Assembly: GCF_024713975.1 (NCBI RefSeq)
Contig: NC_091093.1
Coordinates: 16,427,501-16,491,500, forward strand
Source: Paralichthys olivaceus
Lineage: Eukaryota > Chordata > Actinopteri > Pleuronectiformes > Paralichthyidae
Length of the DNA: 64,000 nt
Direction: 5' to 3'
Shown: piece by piece, positions 40,491 through 51,700 of the stretch
Layout of the letters: every line of letters begins with the position of its first letter
How positions within the stretch are numbered: position 1 is the stretch's first letter
Program-made: the position numbers and the translations under genes
Notes under the pieces: generated by a model
Databases searched by the model: none
Told to the model about the DNA's origin: nothing
What the model saw: the letters and a program-made list of their open reading frames with translations, nothing else

Positions 40491-43400
40491 CTGAAGACAC
40501 AAAAATGGACAGGCTCAGTGAGTCTGAAAGGAGAGGGGTGTCAGCCCTGCTCAGAGCCACTGCTGCATACCTATGAATGACTTAAATTAATAACAATGGG
40601 GAAAGCTGACAAAATAATTGCCATTATTCCATCCTGCTCCCAGCCCATGCTACAGTAATAACTTTCTTAATAGTAGCAGGACATTACATTTCCCAGGCAG
40701 TTAAAAATAAAGACTCCTCTTGATTTGTTGGGTCTTAAAGGGTTTCGGCAGCCTTTGATGCTGACCAGTCCTGTAAAGGATATACGGGGCTATTGTTTTT
40801 ACACTGGCCTGCTTGACCCGTCGTTCCCCTGCCCCAGCAGAGCCGAGCTGGCTGGGCAGAGGGCGGCTTTGATGATCAGACATGGCCTTCCTGCCTGTGA
40901 GGTCACTGGGTCCTGTTTACTTACATGCGTGTCTGAAGGAAACCCAGAGGTAACACACCAACTCTCCACATGATAGGAATAATACCACACAATGTCCAAT
41001 TAAAGACAAATTATCAGGTGGAAAAACACATGGTTTCTCTCTGCCAGTGTCAGACAATCAGAAGCAGATTAACACTCAGGTTCACTAAAGAGAAAGATTA
41101 GGTTTTAAGATGAAGTTTTAAAACTACACCCACACAGCTGATATTTTTTGGGGCCATTTTTGTCTGGATGATTTTCACTTTTGTGTTTTATAGCTGGTTA
41201 TTTACTTCATATGCACTATATACACTGTATATAAAGTACTTTATATTAAAAAATACATTATTAATTATTAGTATTATTAACATTATGCCTGCTTAAAAAG
41301 TGAACAGACTGAATTTAAGAGTCCTCTGCTGCAGTGTGGTATAATGTCCATTAGAGGGCAATGTCTCCAAAGAGAAGCACTTTTTTATAGGAGCATCTCT
41401 GTATAAAGCCACTAGTCATAAAGATGTGTAGGCTGCTCCTTAATCAGATTAGAAGACACCTGAAACTGCTCCACACTATAAAACATACACTCAATTAACA
41501 AAATGATCTGCTGTCAGACAGGTTGTGTTTTCAGTGGCATCATTTTGTTTTTGTGTTCAACCCAATACTGATTCATTTCAACACCACGCACGATCAGTGT
41601 TTAAATGATGTAAATGTACCTGTATGTTCACATAAACCCCAAATAACAGAAAGGTTTAGTTAAATCCAAATCAGAGGGTCTAAAATGTAGAAGAGCCTTT
41701 AAAGAGAAACTGTCTCAGTGTCAGTGTGAACACATGCACAACACCAGGACCCGGCAATTACAGCAGCTAAATTGAATTCAGCCATCAATCGTTTCATTGC
41801 TTACACCTGTGACAAAGCTACTTTTCATTTCTACAATTTTATTTGGCTTCTATACGTCTGCTTCTGTCCGTTGTTAAACATGTGTGGACTTCAGTTGACA
41901 TAATGGTTCAGATTCTAAGATTTGTATGATTTTACATGTTATTAAATTATGTACAAGAAATTCTTATTTCATGTATTATATAACATTGTACATATGAATG
42001 TGTTTGCATACTTTTACACATCAAATACAACTGCTCCACATTTAAGGACCATAACACTAAATGATTGACTACGATGGGTTAGGGTTGGCTTTAACTTTGT
42101 AAAGGCAGCCATTTAACTTTATGATCTTGTGCATTTTTCAAGACACCTTTTTTCTATCTCTGCTTTGGGCATTCTATTTGGCGACTGACCTCTTTGGTTA
42201 CTATGGTTCCCATATGAATCCACTGTGAAATAACCATCTTGTAAATTTACAGTAGCACATAACACAACAAAGACAAGTGGCTTAAATGTACCTTGGTCCA
42301 GATGATTCCCTGTGGCTTGGGTGACTGGCAATTTGTTTTGATAACTCTGGTGGGTGTGAGGATATAGTCCACAGTCAGGTCATGACTTTCTATTAGCTCC
42401 TCTGGTATGTCCACCACCTGAAGCACAAATATACACATTAGCCCTGACTGGTTGATGTGTTCAACAGTTTGAACATTTAAGATAGACTTCTGTTCTTTGA
42501 AATAAGGATTTCTTGGAAAATTACATTTAGCTATTAACTTCGAAATATTACTGTACTCATGTCTGTGTGAATTGAAGACTTGTTTTTCAACGTTTTTAAG
42601 GCTATGTCATGTTTACAACAAAAAAACTGGTTCGATAAAACAACTTTTTGAAAAAACAAGTTTGTTTAGTAGAGTCCACTGACCTGGCAGTCGTGAACGA
42701 CAGTAACCACCACAGTTGACTCATTCACAGCTCCCATTGAAACCATCATGCCATACTCCAAGTCAGCGTAGCCCTCTCCCTTTCCAATCCGAAAACCTGC
42801 AAGAGGAGCAGAGGCCATGGAAATGTTTTAAAATCTGGTCTTTAGATACAGAGAGTAACACTGCACACTTGAGATAGAGCTGTGGTATGGTCCAGAGATT
42901 CTACCCTGATATTTGCATTTGTCTATTCACTTACATTGTGTAGATATAATCACTTTATCACAACAAGTACCTTACTTTTTCCCTTCTTCTTTCCTGACTA
43001 TGCGTTGTCTACCTTGCAGGCGCAACAGAGTATTTTCTCTCGACCAGTGTCACAGATTCACTTCATGTGTATGAAGCTGAAAGTAGCAACATCTGCACTA
43101 TGTTCAACATGTTCAAAAAATAGTGCAAAGAAAAAGAATTGAATATAAAAACTGGACTGAATTATAACACACTGACATGTAAAAGGCAGCTGTTGTAATG
43201 TTTTCAATTTATGAAAATAACTTCATTAAATGGAGTCTGGTGGGAACATGGATGAACCCAGTGCAACAAAGCCTTTATGAGAACCATGTGGCAGCTTTCA
43301 CTTGGAGCTGTTTGGAAATGTATGCATTATGGTAAACATGTCTGTTCCACTGGAGCACAGCCCCAGTTATCTCCAGGCATTTTGATGAAAACCAAAATGC

Positions 43401-46400
43401 ATTGTGAGTGATGAGACAATTTCTGAAGAGTGGTAAGAACACAGCAGAACTCACAAGGAGCAAAATGGATCTGATTACACACATCTGCCCCATTTTCATA
43501 CGTGTTCCTCCTCAAATCTCTCTGACGGGACGTCTCAGTGCTACACCCGCCTCAACACGACTTCAACCTGTCCCTTCAAAATGTCATTTTCCACAGTGTA
43601 TTAAACAACCCTTAGAACATTTAATGTCAAATTGACAAAGTTCTAGTTTATCAGAGTCAGGTTCTAATTACAGTGAATGTTCAGTCATTGTCACATTTAC
43701 TGCACCACGACAGTATATTACAAATTACACACTATTAACATGCTGATGATTCTGCTTCTCACAGAGTTATACCACTAAACTTAAAGTGAAATAAATCTGT
43801 ATGGTGAAAACTCTAATAGTACTATTGATCTATCATAATTAAATGTATGTTATAATTTACATAAATACATGTATTTATACTCAGTAGATCTATTTGATTC
43901 TTTTAATAAATTTAGAATGTATTATTGTATTTTATTTGACTCTTATCATATGTATTATTGTTTCTCTTATATTTCTGCCCTAACATTGTTTGCCTTAAAT
44001 CTTAATGTCTCTTGTGAAGCACTTTCTAATGGTCTTTTAAAAGGGGTTATATACTAAAGTTTGTTATTATTATTATTATTATTATTAAGTGATCCATGCA
44101 TTATCTACACCGCTCATCCTGTAGCGTATCACAGACAAACTATTCACCCTCATTTACATCTACAGTCAATTTAGAGTCTCCGCTTAATCTAATCTGCATG
44201 TCCTTGGACTGTGGGACAGACACAGGGAGAGCATGCAAACTCCTAAAGGATCTGGGATTCAAACTAAGGACCCTTCTTGCTGTGAGGTGACAGTGCTAAC
44301 CCCTGCACCACTGTGCCACTCCCATTTAAAGGTCAAATTGGTAGCATGTTTCAGCTTGCAGTATTTCATTGAATTGGTAAGTTGAGGTGGTGAAACCTTG
44401 GTGGAAATGCCGACTACCCGTTACCTTTTTCCGACACCGCCACCGAGCCAACCACCACCAGATCGACCTTCACCTTTGCATCAAGGCCAACGGGCACACT
44501 GAAGTCTCTCACCCCCTGAAGGAGGAGGGCAGAACAGATGGAGAGAGATAAAACAAATTGAAACAGATTAAATGTTTGCGGTTTATGAATCAGAAAAAGA
44601 AAATCTGGAGGAAAATCAAAATGAGTTCAAACCTGAGAGGAAGAGCATATGCGTAGCTGTTCTTTGTTGGCCCCCTGAGGAGGAGTAATCTTGTTGAAAA
44701 GACCAGTACGAAGACGAGGAGTCGGGACCAGTAAAGTTTTCTGAGCCTGCAGAGATTATCCAAAAATGATCCACCAGACATTTGCAGTAATTCAACACAA
44801 GTGCAGATGAGAAGTAATTCAGTGAATGATGGTAAAAATAAAAAATAAAGTAGATTCAAATTCAGCAGATGCAAAGTATAGATGTGCCTGAAATGTCAAT
44901 GTCGATGATTTTCTATAACAAATAATGAATGTCCAATTTAATCCCCTACATGTGGGTCGAATTGACATTGTCACAAAGCAGATAAGAAAGCTTAAATCTG
45001 CTGTACAGCTTTAAACTCCGTGCTTCTCTGAGCTTTTTCCCATAATGCAGTGCTACCTGCAGCACTGCCAGCCGGGCCCCCTCCAGAGGTTTATCAGGAT
45101 CCACCTTCACCTCAGGTGTGTCGGTGAACTCCTGCAGCTCAGACACCTTGGCACAGGCTGTGAAGGCACCCTGGATGCAAGGAGAGGAGGGCACAACAGC
45201 TGATGACATTCACATATATACACACAAACACAGTTCACTTACTTCCAGTGTGACAAAGCGCGCCTGCTTCTGGGGGGTGTCTGGGTTTACTTTGACTGTC
45301 TGGCTGGACTTGAACTCCTGCAGGTCTGCAAGCCTGTCGCATGCTTGACTGGCACCCTGGCCATTAAGTGCACAGCAGAAGAGATGCATGGATGTACAGA
45401 TAGCAGGGAAATTAGTCTTTGGCAATCCAACACAATCAGTAAAAAGCTGCTGTGCATACACTGGTGCCATTATTAGCTCTGTTAAGAGTTATATTTTCAA
45501 CTGCATTTGTTTGTCTGTTAGTAGAGTTATGCAAACAAGTACTGGACAGATTACCACGAAACTTCGATGGATGCAATGTGACTAAAGAAAGAACCAATGA
45601 AATCTGGATGTGGATCAGGAAGCTGATCCAACAGTTCAATACTTGTTGATTCATCAGAGAATAATTCATGGAACTTGAAACAAAAAAAAGAATCTGTGCA
45701 GTTTGGATCCAAACAGACCCAGTGAATTTAAATGTGGTTTCATAAAGAGACTGGTCTTGGTGAGGATTACCAGCCATACTAATTGTAAGAGTGGTGCAAC
45801 ATATTTACGTCCATAAAAGTAATGTTAACGTTGATACTAACATGCTCATATACTTTCCCAAATATATACCAAGACGCTATACAAATAAATGTAATGTTCT
45901 TATTATTGTGAGCATTATCATTGGTTAAGAGTTTGTCACGACCGATAAACAGTTGCTTTGTTTAAATGATTGTAAATATGATACAGTATTAGGCTCTTTG
46001 ATAAAAGCTTTCATATTCCACTAAATACACTTAAGCATAATATTAACATAAAATACTGATATAAAAATCTATAAAATACCATTAAATACTACTGTTCTCC
46101 AAGTCTAGTTGTGTAGTCTGTCTCATTTTAATTAACGTCATGTTAAATGTCTGTTTTAACATCTGGAAATCATGTTTGTGGTGTGACGTCTTAATTTCCA
46201 GTTTCCACGTGGTCTCCACATAAACGGCAGAAGTCAGACTGGGCAGATCAGCCTGTGTGACTCCAGTCTGAATGAAGGACACATCCACAGTGTTGACATC
46301 AGTGTGACTGTGAATCTAAGTGAACTGTTCAGTGTCACGTGTCTCTCAGGAGGAATGGGCTCAACCTGCCTTGAAGTTGGGGATCCTGTTGTGAACAGGC

Positions 46401-46662
46401 CTCGGGAAGTTGGCCAGGTTCTTCTCCTCGATGTAGTCCCACACTCGCTGGCGGATGTCCCACTTCGACGCTCCTGAGCACAAAACACCGCAGGTTTAAC
46501 ATCTGAAACACATTTGTACTAAACTGAAGCAGGACACGGCGTCAACTGAGGTACAAACATTTACGTCTGCTCCTCTGCGACACGTGTCGACTCGTTTCAA
46601 ACGACAAAACAGAGCATGTGGCGATGGAACGTACCGGGGTTTATGGTGATAGCAGGCTCCAT
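39756..46662 (-). CDS. mthfsd: Methenyltetrahydrofolate synthetase domain-containing protein (nine coding exons, one duplicated pair)
   Basis: Exons in transcript order: 46635-46662, 46370-46473, 45243-45356, 45057-45170, 44633-44746, 44425-44515, 42684-42796, 42292-42417, 39756-40490. Phases join cleanly. The protein is 474 aa with one copy of the duplicated exon, or 512 aa with both (human about 383). It begins [19 protein letters not shown] 5-formyl-THF cyclo-ligase-like domain covers about residues 10-230, including [13 protein letters not shown], the [12 protein letters not shown] strand and [17 protein letters not shown], which aligns with the nucleotide-binding GRGKGYYD-type loop of MTHFS. 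An Arg/Glu/Gly-rich linker follows (about 270-355), then an RRM at about 361-437 (RNP2 VYLGGI, RNP1-like HRAFLDY). The enzyme activity of MTHFSD is uncertain; it is better known as an RNA-binding protein. Exons 3 and 4 are alternative versions of one segment and intron 2 has a GC donor. A possible polyadenylation signal (AATAAA on the minus strand) is at 39201-39206. Confidence 0.95.
41348..41361 (+). promoter_or_regulatory. weak CTCF-like motif in mthfsd intron 8
   Basis: CCATTAGAGGGCAA resembles the CTCF core CCANNAGRGGGC. It has the same orientation as the motifs at 39265 and 47828. Low information on its own. Confidence 0.2.
42797..44424 (-). other. mthfsd: mthfsd intron 6, containing repeats
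   Basis: A 1628-nt intron. About 43975-44335 is repeat-derived and listed separately. The remainder is AT-rich unique sequence with no additional exon seen. Confidence 0.85.
43975..44335 (+). repeat. teleost LINE/SINE-type tail repeats with (TTA)n
   Basis: Two fish repeat signatures abut. The first is a 'cttgtgaagcactttctaat ... ggttatatactaaagtttgt' tail ending in (TTA)n at 44063-44088. The second is a 'catgcattatctacaccgct' block running through 'tcaatttagagtctccgctt', 'tggactgtgggacagaca', 'gagagcatgcaaactcct' and 'gaggtgacagtgctaacccc'. Copies or pieces of the second family also lie at 50260-50515, 56262-56343 and 61390-61440. Confidence 0.65.
45057..45170 (-). CDS. mthfsd: mthfsd exon 4, copy 'b' of a duplicated exon pair
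   Basis: 114 nt, phase 0 at both ends, acceptor TCCAG|GGTGCC, donor CAG|GTAGCA. It encodes [15 protein letters not shown] through to GARLAVLQ. It contains [14 protein letters not shown], nearly the same as the mammalian MTHFSD segment, so it is probably the canonical copy. It follows exon 3 after only 72 nt. Confidence 0.92.
45243..45356 (-). CDS. mthfsd: mthfsd exon 3, copy 'a' of a duplicated exon pair
   Basis: 114 nt, phase 0 at both ends, acceptor CCAG|GGTGCC, donor GAA|GTAAGT. It encodes 38 residues, starting [15 protein letters not shown] and ending QARFVTLE. Its sequence is aligned without gaps to exon 4 (17 of 38 identical), including the shared GA..AC, LQEF and VKV.PD.P blocks. Either exon alone joins exon 2 to exon 5 in frame. 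It is the more divergent copy relative to the remembered mammalian sequence. Confidence 0.9.
45486..45695 (+). repeat. dispersed teleost repeat, family A, in mthfsd intron 2
   Basis: Shares the order 'tttgtttgtctgttagtaga', 'tggacagattaccacgaaac', 'tctggatgtggatcagg' and 'aattcatggaacttgaaac' with the copy at 887-1310. It lies just upstream (in transcript direction) of the duplicated mthfsd exons. Confidence 0.6.
46366..46372 (-). other. mthfsd: non-canonical GC splice donor of mthfsd intron 2
   Basis: On the minus strand exon 2 ends CCCAACTTCAAG, and the intron begins GCAGGTTGAG. Cutting after AAG (46370) gives the family junction FK|GA in frame with exons 3 and 4, so the donor is GC. A GT donor 4 nt further (at 46365-46364, CAG|GTTGAG) would add GCAG and shift the frame. 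Confidence 0.75.
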
Positions 46663-46870
46663 CGTGTTGTTGGTGGTTCAGATGATTGTCTAGTTCAGGT
46701 CTGTGCTGCACATCACAGAGTCAAAGCTCACATGTGAGCTCGGTAACATGATACTGAGGCAACAGCTGCTGTCAGTGTTTATCACTGCTACGGCGGCCCG
46801 GGAGGACCAGCCTTTACAAAACGCGAAGCAGAGGGCGGGATTAGAGATGCAGGATTTAAAAACTTTTAGG
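46663..46870 (-). promoter_or_regulatory. mthfsd: mthfsd 5' UTR and CpG-rich promoter
   Basis: A CpG-enriched block ('gctacggcggcccggg', 'aaaacgcgaag') with a GC box GGGCGGG at 46833-46839 and no clear TATA box lies directly upstream of the mthfsd ATG (46662-46660). This fits a housekeeping-type promoter. Confidence 0.5.
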
Positions 46871-47814
46871 TTCGATAACACAACATGAAATAACATGACA
46901 AAAAAAGATAACAACACAATATGACAAAATAAAACAATCCTAGATGATACCCCTGTTATATATGATTATTTTATAATGTTCTATTTTCTTGCTCTCTTAT
47001 TTTGTGTTGTGAAGCACTTTGTATCTTTGTTTTAAAGTTATTATTATTATTATTATTATGTTTAAAACATAAGAAGCATAATTTAAGGTTAGTGACCAAG
47101 TGGTCTAATGTTAAAATGAGGGGAAGCAGTACTTGGCTCTGAGTTAGATAAGATAAGATAAAATAAAATAATCCGTTATTAGTCCCACAGTGGGGAAATT
47201 TGCTGGAAATGTACAGCGGTGAACAGTCTCCATACATTATTACTATAAAACGGAGCCTAGTTTGAAATTTTAAGAAAACAGCAGTTGCCAAAGGCGTGCT
47301 GGTCAAAATCAAAGCCATGATATGTCTGTAATCTGGACACTGAATTCACATTTAGTCCCATTAAAAAACAACTCATCTCTACACAATGTATTTTACCTTC
47401 TTGAAATCACCACATGAAAGTTCCTGTGGTGCTCCAGTTCTGTTTTCCACAAGGTCAGAGTTTGGCAGTGAAATTACAGAGGATGTGTTAGTTTTGAAGT
47501 AGCTGTAGATAAGAAGACAGAAAGCCAGAGGAACAAGAATAGTTTGACATTTATTCTTCTGGTGTTGAGAAAATTACCAATCCTCTGGTGGGCACTCGAT
47601 ACAAGCAGATCAATAATCAATATTGTTTAATTTGGGACCTGCTGATAATCCTTTTGTTACTGGAAAATTGTTTAAATTTCTATTTTCATTTTATATAAAG
47701 AAGTATGACATTGGAGGAGACAGTTCACCGTTCATCTAATCTGTTGATTATGTGTGGTTTATGGTTTGTGGTGACTTTCTGGCATGACTGACATAATCTC
47801 ATTATTACCTGTGA

Positions 47815-48125
47815 GGGTCAGATTGCGCCACTAGGGGGCGATCTCTTCTAGCAAGCTTCTAGCCTGCTATCCTTGTTAGGACTTTGCACTGACTCCCATT
47901 CATTGTGGACAGCTAAGCAAAACCTTGTACCCTCACCTGAGCCATGATCAACTGATTCCTAACTTTAACCTTAACCTAACCACAATTCACATCTTACAAC
48001 TAACCTGAACCAGAACCTCAAAAATCAAGTTTTGCTTCATTAAGATCAGGCTGTGGTCCCCATGAGGTCCACTGGTCCTAACAAGGTGACTGTTTATACT
48101 GGAAAAGGTAACAAAAACAAATTAC
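47815..48125 (+). repeat. dispersed teleost repeat carrying a CTCF-like core
   Basis: Fish-type repeat signature: 'gccactagggggcgatct', 'ttaaccttaacctaaccaca', 'tcaagttttgcttcattaag', 'gtccactggtcctaacaagg'. I recognise the series from many fish loci but cannot name the family. Confidence 0.5.
47828..47842 (+). promoter_or_regulatory. strong CTCF-like motif between divergent genes
   Basis: CCACTAGGGGGCGAT matches the CTCF core CCASYAGRKGGCRS closely. It sits within a dispersed repeat midway between the mthfsd and dbndd1 starts. A boundary role is inference. Confidence 0.4.
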
Positions 48126-48533
48126 ACACACACACACACATACCCCCTGCAGTTTTCCATAACCCGCCCTGACACCCCATTTCTCTTTCAGCCTGGGCAG
48201 ACTGCCAGCTTCACCCTCCCTCTCCCTCTCTGCCCCCCACCCTCTATCTCTCTCTCTCTCCCTCCATGCTCCCTCACCCTCCCTCGCTCAGGATCGCTCT
48301 CTGTGTATTCTGTACATACCAAGCCAAGCGTCACAATGCTGTGCTCACTACACCAAGTGGCTCAGAAATTGTTTGCAGGGATGTGGCTGTTTGCAGACCT
48401 CAGGCCCCAGTGAGCTGGTGCATTTTTTCTATCACACACACACAAAGACACACACATCTCTGATGATGAGGAGCAGGTGAAGAAACCAACATCACCTGTT
48501 TGGGAAATATTGAACCACAGAGGACAATATAAA

Positions 48534-48631
48534 AGAAGAAGAAGAAGAAGAAGAAGGAGGAGGAGTAGGAGCAGTCTTTTGAAAGCTGGGGTCTGGCTGT
48601 GTCTACCCACCCTTGCTTTTCCCCCTCATAT

Positions 48632-48668
<37 letters not shown>
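48534..48668. repeat. (GAA)n and (CA)n microsatellites
   Basis: GAA units occur at about 48534-48555, continuing as GGA, and CA dinucleotides at 48632-48668. Both lie just upstream of the dbndd1 start codon, possibly within its 5' UTR. Confidence 0.9.
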
Positions 48669-48670
<2 letters not shown>

Positions 48671-48772
48671 CAGACACAGCCTCCCCTGCCTATCTTTTCT
48701 TCCCTCCCTGTCTGTCTCCTGCACTCTCCGATGCTGGTGTGGTGAACAGCAGGACACTCTCTGCTAAGCTGC

Positions 48773-51700
48773 ATGGAGGCACAGGGAGGGGCAGGGAGCC
48801 CAGGTAAGAGCCATTTTCTATTCTTTCTTTTCCCTGTGTCACATTACACCATGCATGGTTGTTTTAGGGGGTATCTGCCTTGTGCATGACTTGTGCTGTT
48901 AATTCCATGTGTCTCTCTTTCATAATGTTTGCAATATGGGAAGCATTTTGTGAACAGTTCCTGCAAAAATAATACATCCAATCTGCAGGTATTTTTTTTA
49001 TATACACACAATGAAGATCAACCATACAAAAGCTGGACTGATAGAATGCAACAGTGGATGTATATGGCTTTTGTGTGTGAAGCCTGTGCTGTGTGTAGTG
49101 ACACTGTACAATGCCTCAGTGCTTCTTTTGTCCTGTAACAGCTAAACACTGAGAGGGCTGATAATTTAACTATGCAACTATGCAAAGTATAGTCAGCCAT
49201 AGTCATCTGTCCGGCCCGTGCTCTGACGGATAACAACATTTGCCTTGATAAATAAAAATGAATCTCGCAAAGCAGTAATAGGGCATATTTCCTCTCAGCC
49301 CACAGTGTGCATTCCACCACAATTATAATATCTCTTTATTGCTTCCTTGCAGTTAGAAAAATGCCTCTTAAATCAGTTTAATTTGCGATTTGCATTTTTT
49401 TTCATTTTTCCATTATGAAAGTTTATATGCCATATGGTTTCTGAGCCATGGCCTGAATGACCTGCCCATGACAAACTAGAATATAATTTGTTTATTAGGA
49501 TAAGATTTAATTAGAGGGGACATCATTATTATGATGTATTATAGAAAGGGGTCACTAAATGTGACAGCAAGCGTTCGGACACAGCAGCTAGTCTGATACA
49601 GCATTAGCATGAATATTGATATAAATGCACCAAAAACATGATAAACAGTTGAAGGATGTAGGAAGAGAGAGATAAATCAACAAGCAGCACAATGACTTGG
49701 CGAAAAGGGTGTTGACTTGGGACAATGATTCTGTCTGAGCTACACAGTGAAATTGATTTATTGAACCGAGACACTGAGTTTGAATCAACTTTTGGCAAAT
49801 GTACAGAACCTCATTTTCTCACACACCTCTCTCTCTCCCCCTCCGGCTGTCTGTGTATGACTGATTCACATGCAGTCATGGCTGACAGCTCAGTACAGGG
49901 CCATAGCCGTTAGCCTGCAGAGGGCACATGTGCCATAGTGGACTGTCCTTTCCAGGTGCTGTCTTGTATGCTCATGGTTTACTCGAGCTTCGTTACTGTC
50001 AGCTCAGCAGGTGGCAGCTGAATCAGGCCATCTGTGTAAACTTGTCCTTCTTTTCCATGCAGATAATACCGCGACTTACTGGGATGCACTTTTTCTTCTC
50101 TCTGTGAGAGCCAGTATAGATACACAGGCACTCTTGAGAGATTTATTTTTATCATCCCAAGTTTTAATACAAGCACGTCTTGGAAGGTGTGTACATCTGT
50201 TGTCACATCCATTCATACAGCTATACTGCTTCTCCTTTAAGTCAGCCAATGTGGACAAAAGGTGGTGTTCACCCCGGACAGGTCATCAGTGTATGGCACG
50301 ACATTCAGAGACAAACAGTCATATACACTTACGCTCACACCTACTAATAAATCTAATCCTCAATCTAATGTGTTTGAAATGTGGGAAGAAGCCAGAGTAT
50401 ATAAAACCCACGTATAGGCACGGAGAGAACATGCAAACTCCCAAAAATCTATTGGGAATTCAAACCAAGAACCATCTTACTTTGTGGCAACAGTGATAAT
50501 CACTTCATCACCATGCAGCCCAATGTGATATACAGTGAAACCATAAAGAAAAGGCCTGTAACACTGTTAAGTAATCATTCTCTACTATAAGTGTTTGCTG
50601 AGGAAGGTGATGCAGAGGGGAAACCATGCGGTGCTGGCAGACAGTCTAGATATTGACTGAACATTTCATTATAACAACAGAGGTAATGCTCCTCGCCGGG
50701 CACATTGATCAAACAAGCAATGAGCTTCTCCGGCTGAAATCAAAACGTATCGCTAATTAGGCCTGGCCTTGGATTTAACACACTTTTCATTTGAAATGAG
50801 AAATTAAAATGTTTGGGAACATATTGCAAGTAGAATTGGTACCAGCCATCTGGTGAGGCTCCTCAGGAAGCCATGCTGTACTCCCACTCTGCTTTTATCC
50901 AATCTGCATGCTTTCATATGCATGCTCACTGCTGACATCTTAACAAATGTTGTCCCTTTTCTTGTATTTTTTAAATGTCATTTTTATAATTGTACAAGTT
51001 TGTCTGCCATCATATTATATAGCCTCGTTTGAAAATGTTTGCTATTTCTAATTTTGAGGATTCATGCCTCTTTGCTCACTCCAGCTGCGTCAAACAGTTG
51101 AAGATTCATTCTTGATCAGGTTTAACAAAGTTAATGTTTATGCACACTCTTACATTTGGAGAGATGCTATTTAAAGTGCTTTCTATTTTCAGACAGTCTG
51201 TGTTCAACAGCCTGCGTGGACAAGGTTTTCTATTTTGAATGAATGTTTGAGATGTTTTTCAGTTTTGGCTTGAGTGAAGAGCACGGCCAGGCTCCTAGAA
51301 AACATTTTCTTCATAGAAATAATAGTAACTGTGATGACTGTTAAGAAAGATGTCTGCCAACAGTCATGTAAACCAGTGTGAGTGTAAAGACTGATATATA
51401 TATATATATTATGAGTGTTCTAAAGAAAGTATTTTAAAAAGGACAAACATATTTAGAAACTCCCTCCATCTGTCAAATATCTATACCTTATTCTCCAAGT
51501 GATGCAGGGGTTAGCCGGAGCCAACCTTCTTAGAGGACGACTGCTCTCTCCCCTCAGCCACAGCCGCCCCCATAAAGGTCCCATTCCAAGTGAGGGTGCT
51601 AACCCCTTCTCCACTGTGGAAAGTTGAGGGTTACTGTAAGGTTTTGATTTGGTTACTGAGTGGGAAAACACACAGGGAGGATAATCACAGATCATGATGG

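Larger units (their letters stand above)
46871..48772. other. mthfsd-dbndd1 divergent intergenic region
   Basis: Largely repeat-derived: an LTR-less LINE-type tail with (ATT)n at 46985-47062, a fish repeat piece at 47141-47230 ('agataagataagataaaa', 'ttagtcccacagtggggaaa'), a repeat at 47815-48125, pyrimidine-rich DNA at 48180-48300, and (GAA)n and (CA)n arrays. The dbndd1 promoter should lie towards the right end but shows no distinctive box. Confidence 0.5.

Noticed and set aside
39873..40580. 235-aa plus-strand open frame
   Set aside because: Antisense shadow of the mthfsd terminal exon, whose RRM and upstream exons are clear.
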